Part shown: piece by piece, positions 28,774-33,594 of the stretch
How positions within the stretch are numbered: position 1 is the stretch's first letter
How the letters are laid out: each line of letters starts with the position of its first letter
Assembly: GCA_019247335.1 (NCBI GenBank)
Contig: JAFAPB010000046.1
Span: forward strand, 1 to 33,594
Origin: Candidatus Kaiserbacteria bacterium
GTDB taxonomy: Bacteria > Patescibacteriota > Minisyncoccia > Phycocordibacterales > UBA2100
Reading direction: 5' to 3'
DNA length: 33,594 nt
The notes under the pieces: generated by a model
Seen by the model: the letters and a program-made list of their open reading frames with translations, nothing else
What the model was told of the DNA's origin: nothing
The model's database searches: none
Program-made: the position numbers and the translations under genes

Positions 28774-28802
28774 ACGATGCATTCGTGTCTCTAAAGTGTC
28801 AA
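28774..28802 (-). promoter_or_regulatory. Possible promoter of the two-gene hypothetical operon
   Basis: Minus strand: perfect TTGACA (28802-28797), 17-base spacer, weak CATCGT (28779-28774). Confidence 0.35.
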
Positions 28803-28840
28803 GTACAGTACCTATAAAGTGCGCTAGAATAATCGCCACC

Positions 28841-30088
28841 ATGCGACAATCGCACCTCTTCACCAAGACGCGCAAATCGGCTCCGAAAGACGAGGTCGCG
28901 AAAAACGCGCAGCTTCTCATTCGCGGCGGCTTCATTCATAAGGAAATGGCCGGCGTGTATTCATACCTTCCGCTCGGCGTCCGCGTCCTATCGAAGATCG
29001 AGAACATCATCCGAGAAGAAATGAACGCGATCGGCGGGCAGGAAGTACGAATGGCGACGCTCCACCCGAGCGAGAACTGGAAAAAGACCGGCGGCTGGGA
29101 CAATGTCGACGTACTCTTCAAGATCCAGAGCCGCACGGAAAAAGAATACGCGCTCGGGCAGAGCGAGGAGGAGATCGTCACGCCGATCGCGCAGGAATAC
29201 GCCGCGTCGTACAAGGATCTGCCGTTCGCCATCTACCAGATCGGGCAGAAATATCGCGACGAGCTGCGCGCAAAAAGCGGCATTATGCGCGGTAGGGAGT
29301 TCGGCATGAAAGACATGTACAGTTTTCACGAATCGCAGGCCGACTTCGATCGTTTTTACGAGACGGTGAAGCAGGCGTATTTCCGCGTCTATCAGCGCTG
29401 CGGACTGGACGCCAAGGTCACCGAGGCATCCGGCGGCAGCTTTTCCGAAAAGCTTTCGTACGAATTTATGGTACTCACCGATGCGGGCGAGGATGACATC
29501 GTGTACTGCGATTGTTGCACGCACTGCGCGAATGTCGAGGTATCAAAGGTCGCAGAAGGCGAGACCTGCCCCAAGTGCGGCAAATCAACGCTCAAGAAAG
29601 CGCGCGCGGCGGAGGTGGGCAATGTCTTCGACCTCGGCACGAAATATCCCAAGAGCTTCGGATTCACCTATAAAGACAAAGACGGCAACGATCAGACACC
29701 GATCATGGGTTGTTACGGCATCGGCACGACGCGGCTCATGGGAACGGCGGTCGAAGTGCTCGCCGACGAGAAGGGGATCGTCTGGCCCGAGACGATCGCG
29801 CCGTTCGATGTGCATCTCGTTGCGATTACGGGCGGGAACGCGGAACTGCAGGCCGAAGCGGATAAATTGTACGAACAGTTTAAGGAAAATGATATCGATG
29901 TGCTCTATGACGACCGCGATATCCGCGCGGGAGAGAAATTCGCCGACGCGGAATTGATCGGCATTCCGACGCGACTTGTCATTTCCGAGAAGACCATGCA
30001 GGAAGGCGGCGTCGAGGTCGCTGAGCGCAAGAGCGGCTCAACCACATTTGTATCGGAAAGCGGGATTATCGAGCACTTGCAGAAATAA
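28841..30088 (+). CDS. proS: Prolyl-tRNA synthetase, short form without editing domain
   Basis: The 415-residue enzyme charges tRNA-Pro. Motif 2 (Tyr-Arg-Asp-Glu-Leu-Arg near 138-143, then GREFGMKDMYSF 151-162) and motif 3 (GCYGIGTTRLMG 290-301) are intact, and the anticodon-binding domain covers about 323-415. Where long bacterial enzymes have the 180-residue editing insert, there is only a short stretch with Cys223, Cys225, Cys226, Cys229, Cys243 and Cys246, a likely zinc ribbon. Mischarging with Ala would need a separate editing protein. The ATG at 28841 is preferred over an upstream one that crosses the promoter; AATAAT ends 7 bases before it. It is 2 bases from mreB. Confidence 0.96.
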   Translation: MRQSHLFTKTRKSAPKDEVAKNAQLLIRGGFIHKEMAGVYSYLPLGVRVLSKIENIIREEMNAIGGQEVRMATLHPSENWKKTGGWDNVDVLFKIQSRTEKEYALGQSEEEIVTPIAQEYAASYKDLPFAIYQIGQKYRDELRAKSGIMRGREFGMKDMYSFHESQADFDRFYETVKQAYFRVYQRCGLDAKVTEASGGSFSEKLSYEFMVLTDAGEDDIVYCDCCTHCANVEVSKVAEGETCPKCGKSTLKKARAAEVGNVFDLGTKYPKSFGFTYKDKDGNDQTPIMGCYGIGTTRLMGTAVEVLADEKGIVWPETIAPFDVHLVAITGGNAELQAEADKLYEQFKENDIDVLYDDRDIRAGEKFADAELIGIPTRLVISEKTMQEGGVEVAERKSGSTTFVSESGIIEHLQK

Positions 30089-30090
30089 GT

Positions 30091-31164
30091 ATGTTCAAGG
30101 CATTGCGCGAGATGAAAGACAGGGTGCTCGGTTGGTTTTCGAACGACATTGGCATCGATCTTGGGACGGCGAATACGCTTGTTAACGTGAGCGGACGCGG
30201 CGTCGTTATATCGGAGCCATCGATCGTCGCGATGAACACGAAAACGGGGCAGGTGGTCGCAGTCGGGCAGATTGCCAAAGACATGCTCGGACGCACGCCG
30301 CCGCACATCCAGGCCGTTCAACCGGTCATCGACGGCGTGATCTCCGACTTCGAAGTGACTTCGGAGCTGCTTTCATACCTGATCAATAAGGCGCAGGCGG
30401 GGCACACGAAGCTCCTCGGGCCGCGTGTCGCTGTCGGCGTGCCGTCCGGTATCACCTCCGTCGAGGTGCGAGCCGTGCGCGATGCGGCGCGCGCCGCAGG
30501 CGCGCGCGAGGTACATATCATCGAAGAGCCGCTCGCGGCCGCGATCGGTATCGAGCTGCCGGTGCATGAGCCATCAGGAAGCATGGTGATCGACATCGGC
30601 GGCGGTACGACGGATATCGGAATCGTTAGCCTCGGCGGACTCGTCAACGCGCGCAACGTACGCATCGCAGGCGATAAATTCAACGCAGACATCATCAGCC
30701 ACATCAGGAACGAATATAAGCTCTTGATCGGTGAGAAGACCGCCGAGGAAATTAAGATCGCGATCGCGAATGTTGCGCCCGGCCGCGATCGGCTCGAGGC
30801 GATCGTCCGCGGGCGCGATCTCGTTTCGGGACTGCCGCGGGAGATCCTCATCACCGATCAGGACATCCGCAATGCGATCGACCACTCGATCGACGAGCTT
30901 TTGGAATCCATCAAAGAGGTGCTCGAAACGACGCCGCCGGAAATCGTCGCCGACGTGATGCAGCGCGGTATGTATCTCGCCGGGGGCGGGGCGCTGATCC
31001 GCGGCCTCCCGGATTACATCTCGCGCATGATCGGCATTCCGGTCATCGTCGCGACCGACCCTTTGACCGCTGTCGTCCGCGGCACATCGATCGTACTCGG
31101 CGACCTCGACCGATACCGCGAGGCGCTCCTTAAGAGCGATGACGAGCTCATTCCGACCGAATAG
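30091..31164 (+). CDS. mreB: MreB (second paralogue, in the mreBCD cluster)
   Basis: The 357-residue protein has GIDLGTANTLVNV near 21-33, VIDIGGGTTDIGIV near 167-180 and MYLAGGGALIRGLP near 293-306, all actin-fold ATP-binding motifs. The N-terminus has a short amphipathic start (Met-Phe-Lys-Ala-Leu-Arg-Glu-Met-Lys-Asp-Arg-Val-Leu-Gly-Trp-Phe) that could bind membrane. The sequence is closer to canonical MreB than the paralogue at 21561. It starts 2 bases after proS, without its own -10 box in view, and is followed by mreC at 2 bases, so proS-mreB-mreC-mreD is one operon. Confidence 0.96.
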   Translation: MFKALREMKDRVLGWFSNDIGIDLGTANTLVNVSGRGVVISEPSIVAMNTKTGQVVAVGQIAKDMLGRTPPHIQAVQPVIDGVISDFEVTSELLSYLINKAQAGHTKLLGPRVAVGVPSGITSVEVRAVRDAARAAGAREVHIIEEPLAAAIGIELPVHEPSGSMVIDIGGGTTDIGIVSLGGLVNARNVRIAGDKFNADIISHIRNEYKLLIGEKTAEEIKIAIANVAPGRDRLEAIVRGRDLVSGLPREILITDQDIRNAIDHSIDELLESIKEVLETTPPEIVADVMQRGMYLAGGGALIRGLPDYISRMIGIPVIVATDPLTAVVRGTSIVLGDLDRYREALLKSDDELIPTE

Positions 31165-31166
31165 GT

Positions 31167-31955
31167 ATGGCGGAATTCTCGCACCGATCGCTGCACGGAG
31201 CGCGCGCGGGGCGGCGGCGGCTCCTCGCCGCGACATTTCTCGTCGTTTTTTTGATCGTGCTCGACATCGTAACGGGCGGATCGGTTCGCTCGCTCATTCG
31301 CACGGGCGCGACGACACTGTGGTCGGCGACGGCGCGTGCGCGCGCCGGTATCATAGAGACCGGCTATTTCAGAAGCCATCGTGCGCTCGCGAGCGAGAAC
31401 GCGTCGCTGCGTGATGAGGTCGCATCGTTGCAGGAAAAGGCGGCGCAGTACAATGTCGTCGCCGACGAAAATACGCAGCTGCGCGATCTCGTGCACCTTG
31501 CGTCGACTGAGCGAGGCATCACGGCGCCCGTCGTTTCGTCGTTTCGAAGCTCACCCTATGGGACATTTCTCATCGGCGCCGGAAAAAATGATCCGGTCGC
31601 CGCTGGCGATATCGTGCTCACGCCCGGCGGATTCGTGATCGGCATCATTGCCGACGTGCAGGATCGAACGAGCGCAGTGCGCGGCATCTTTTCATCCGGC
31701 ATGACGAGCGACGTGCTCATCGGTACGACTCCCGTCACGCTCACGGGTGAGGGCGGCGGCAATGCAAAAGGCAGCGCGCCGCGCGGCGTTTCGATCCAAG
31801 CGGGCGATCCTGTTATCGCGCGCCAGTACGGCGGGCGGCCCGTCGGCATCGTCGGCAAAGTGGAGTCTTCGCCGACGAGCCCCGACCAGACGGTCTATGT
31901 GCGCATTCCGGTGAATCTCGAGTCGCTCCGCTTCGTCTACATTCTCCATGCATAA
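31167..31955 (+). CDS. mreC: Rod-shape protein MreC
   Basis: The 262-residue protein has a cytoplasmic basic start, a membrane helix (about 20-38), a coiled coil (about 70-105: Leu-Ala-Ser-Glu-Asn-Ala-Ser-Leu-Arg-Asp-Glu-Val) and the beta-rich MreC core (Gly-Ala-Gly-Lys-Asn-Asp-Pro-Val-Ala-Ala-Gly-Asp; Gly-Phe-Val-Ile-Gly-Ile-Ile-Ala). It links MreB filaments to PBP2 outside the membrane. It overlaps mreD by 8 bases. Confidence 0.93.
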   Translation: MAEFSHRSLHGARAGRRRLLAATFLVVFLIVLDIVTGGSVRSLIRTGATTLWSATARARAGIIETGYFRSHRALASENASLRDEVASLQEKAAQYNVVADENTQLRDLVHLASTERGITAPVVSSFRSSPYGTFLIGAGKNDPVAAGDIVLTPGGFVIGIIADVQDRTSAVRGIFSSGMTSDVLIGTTPVTLTGEGGGNAKGSAPRGVSIQAGDPVIARQYGGRPVGIVGKVESSPTSPDQTVYVRIPVNLESLRFVYILHA

Positions 31956-32199
31956 CGTCCGCCCCGCGCTCGCTGTGATCGGTTTCTTGGGGGCGATGAT
32001 CGCGCCGCCCTGGGTCCCGATCGCGTGCATCGTGCTTTTGGCACTGCGCTTCCGCGCCATCGAAGCGATCGCCATCGGGTTTTTTACCGATATGCTCTGG
32101 ATCGGCGCGCCCGAGACACACGCACTCCCGCTTTTTACGATCGCATCGATCATTATCGTCTGGGGGCTTGAGCCGCTGCGACTCGAATTTCTGCGCTGA
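31948..32199 (+). CDS. mreD: MreD-like short membrane protein
   Basis: The 83-residue product has about three hydrophobic helices. Its place right after mreC with an 8-base overlap and the Gly-Phe-Phe-Thr-Asp-Met-Leu-Trp segment (MreD proteins have a Gly-Phe-x-x-Asp-Leu-hydrophobic pattern here) support MreD. It is half the usual length of about 160, so this is a reduced form or a placeholder. The name rests mainly on context. Confidence 0.6.
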   Translation: MHNVRPALAVIGFLGAMIAPPWVPIACIVLLALRFRAIEAIAIGFFTDMLWIGAPETHALPLFTIASIIIVWGLEPLRLEFLR

Positions 32200-32229
32200 G
32201 ATTCTCTTAGCCGTAGGCCTTAGAGAATC
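32200..32229 (+). terminator. Hairpin between mreD and mrdA
   Basis: GATTCTCT / AGAGAATC stem with inner GCC/GGC pairs, starting one base after the mreD stop. No T-run follows directly, so it may be an RNA-stabilising end or a weak terminator. Confidence 0.45.
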
Positions 32230-32276
32230 CAAGTACTCTCGGGGTGCGGTAATTTTTCGGCCGATGCTTTTTTTGA

Positions 32277-32282
32277 TACAGT
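32277..32282 (+). promoter_or_regulatory. -10 box of mrdA
   Basis: TACAGT ends 6 bases before the ATG at 32289, so mrdA seems to have its own leaderless promoter. Confidence 0.5.
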
Positions 32283-32288
32283 GCGGTC

Positions 32289-33594
32289 ATGTTCCGACGA
32301 CGACGGAAGATTCATGAAATAGCGCCTGATGAGATCTTCCTCGATTCGTCCAACCTTCCCGAGTTCAACGCCAAAGCATTCGAAGGACGCGTCGCGCGTC
32401 CCGTTCCCATTCGATCGATCCTGACCGTTGGATTCGTTTTCACCGCGATCGTCTGTCTCTTCGCGTACCGGGCGTTTTCGCTTGAGGTCTCCAACGGCGT
32501 GAAATACGCGGAGATATCGCGCGACAACACGCTCGATCAGAATATTCTTTTCGCGACGCGCGGCCTGATCTACGATCGGACAGGGAAGGAGCTCGCGTGG
32601 AACGAGGCGCAGGCGACAACGAGCGCGACGTCGACCTATGCGCTCCGTAAATACACGACGCTGCCGGGACTCGCGCATCTGCTCGGATTCCTGCAGTATC
32701 CGCGCGCCGACGCGAACGGCACCTGGTGGCGCGAGGATTATTCCGGCGTCTCCGGCGTCGAACTTTCATACAACGATCAACTTGCCGGCGTGAACGGCCA
32801 CACGATGATCGAGCGCGACGCGCACGGCGAGGTGCAGCGTGAAAATATCATCGCGCCGCCGCAAAGCGGCAAAGATATCGCGCTCTCTATTGATGCAGAG
32901 GTGCAGAGCAAGCTCAATACGGTCTTAATGCAGCATGCGAATGACATGGGCTTCCGCGGCGGCGCGGCGGTCATCATGGATGTACGTACGGGAGAAGTGA
33001 TCGCGATCACGAGTTTTCCCGAATACAGCAATCAGGCGTTCACCGACGGCGAGAATGCGGCGGTGCTTGCGGCATCGAACGATTCGCGCACGCCGCTGTT
33101 GAATCGCGCGGTCGCGGGACTCTACACTCCCGGTTCCATCGTGAAGCCGATCTTCGCCGTCGCAGCGCTCAACGAAGGCATCATCTCGCCGGATAAGCAG
33201 ATCCTTTCGACCGGCGCGCTCACGTTGCCGAATCCATATGACCCGGCGCACCCGAGCGTTTTCCATGATTGGACGGTGCACGGCTGGATCGACATGCGCA
33301 CAGCGATCGCCGTTTCCTCCGACGAATATTTCTATACGATCGGCGGCGGCTTCGGTTCGCAGAACGGTCTCGGCATCACAAAGCTCGATGAATATGCGCG
33401 CAAGTTCGGCTTGGGATCGACGACCGGCATCGCGCTCCTCGGCGAGAAATCCGGCATCCTCCCGACCCCTGCGTGGAAAGCGCAGGTCTTCGGCGCGGAC
33501 GACCCGTGGCGCATCGGCGATACGTATCACACTGCGATCGGGCAGTACGGATTCCAGATCACGCCGCTTCAGGCGGTGCGTTATATCGCCGCGA
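32289..33594 (+). CDS. mrdA: Penicillin-binding protein 2 (transpeptidase), 3' end beyond the window
   Basis: The frame is open from the ATG to the right edge, giving 435 residues. A basic cytoplasmic start leads to a membrane helix (about 43-62), the dimerisation part and the transpeptidase domain. The active-site Ser283 lies in PGSIVKP (Ser-x-x-Lys). The second motif is Ser-Ser-Asp (343-345, in Ser-Ser-Asp-Glu-Tyr-Phe-Tyr), the Ser-x-Asp form usual in PBP2. The Lys-Thr-Gly motif is off the window. PBP2 crosslinks peptidoglycan during rod elongation with MreB, MreC, MreD and RodA. rodA may follow outside. Confidence 0.94.
   Translation, partial: MFRRRRKIHEIAPDEIFLDSSNLPEFNAKAFEGRVARPVPIRSILTVGFVFTAIVCLFAYRAFSLEVSNGVKYAEISRDNTLDQNILFATRGLIYDRTGKELAWNEAQATTSATSTYALRKYTTLPGLAHLLGFLQYPRADANGTWWREDYSGVSGVELSYNDQLAGVNGHTMIERDAHGEVQRENIIAPPQSGKDIALSIDAEVQSKLNTVLMQHANDMGFRGGAAVIMDVRTGEVIAITSFPEYSNQAFTDGENAAVLAASNDSRTPLLNRAVAGLYTPGSIVKPIFAVAALNEGIISPDKQILSTGALTLPNPYDPAHPSVFHDWTVHGWIDMRTAIAVSSDEYFYTIGGGFGSQNGLGITKLDEYARKFGLGSTTGIALLGEKSGILPTPAWKAQVFGADDPWRIGDTYHTAIGQYGFQITPLQAVRYIAA

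Overview
The window looks like a chromosomal piece from a Patescibacteria/CPR bacterium, probably a Parcubacteria (Kaiserbacteria-like) lineage. This is inferred from gene style and order, not from a marker search. The supporting signs are very compact genes, an frr-rseP pair, mreBCD next to a penicillin-binding protein, a short prolyl-tRNA synthetase, a stand-alone SWIB protein, many small secreted proteins with repeats, and a GC-rich sequence. TGA is used as a stop (mreD, the VOC protein, the GH13 enzyme), so the code is the standard one.

Layout. 1-8.6 kb: the end of a repeat-rich surface protein with a sortase-like tail, a hybrid histidine kinase, uppP, small membrane and secreted proteins, a VOC protein, a trehalose-synthase-like GH13 enzyme, and two Tyr-rich secreted proteins. 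8.6-15.4 kb: a SWIB protein, a Mu Gam-like DNA-end-binding protein, a PAP2 phosphatase, a diacylglycerol-kinase-like enzyme with a phosphoesterase, a MASE1 histidine kinase, YggT and unknown genes. 15.5-20.7 kb: tRNA-Asn running directly into a four-gene operon (two small membrane proteins, a HIT protein with a membrane tail, an MFS exporter), then a PEBP protein, a hibernation factor, fmt and def. 20.7-21.5 kb: a small gene flanked by two regions that fold like structured RNA and match no family I can name. 21.5-33.6 kb: a first mreB, several secreted or acidic accessory genes, holB-like, frr, rseP, proS-mreB-mreC-mreD, and the 5' part of mrdA (PBP2), which runs off the window.

Working together: uppP, possibly PAP2, two MreB paralogues, MreC, MreD and PBP2 serve envelope and peptidoglycan growth. 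fmt, def, frr, proS, raiA and tRNA-Asn serve translation.

The most striking signal is regulatory. At least a dozen genes, mostly housekeeping, carry a -10 box (TATACT, TATAGT, TATAAT or TACAAT) ending only 6-9 bases before the start codon, with no Shine-Dalgarno sequence. The tRNA promoter has the same spacing to the first tRNA base, so these mRNAs should be leaderless. A second set (the Gam-like gene and several secreted or acidic unknowns) has -35/-10 promoters with 17-base spacers, Shine-Dalgarno sites and strong terminators. The window therefore holds two kinds of expression signal side by side.
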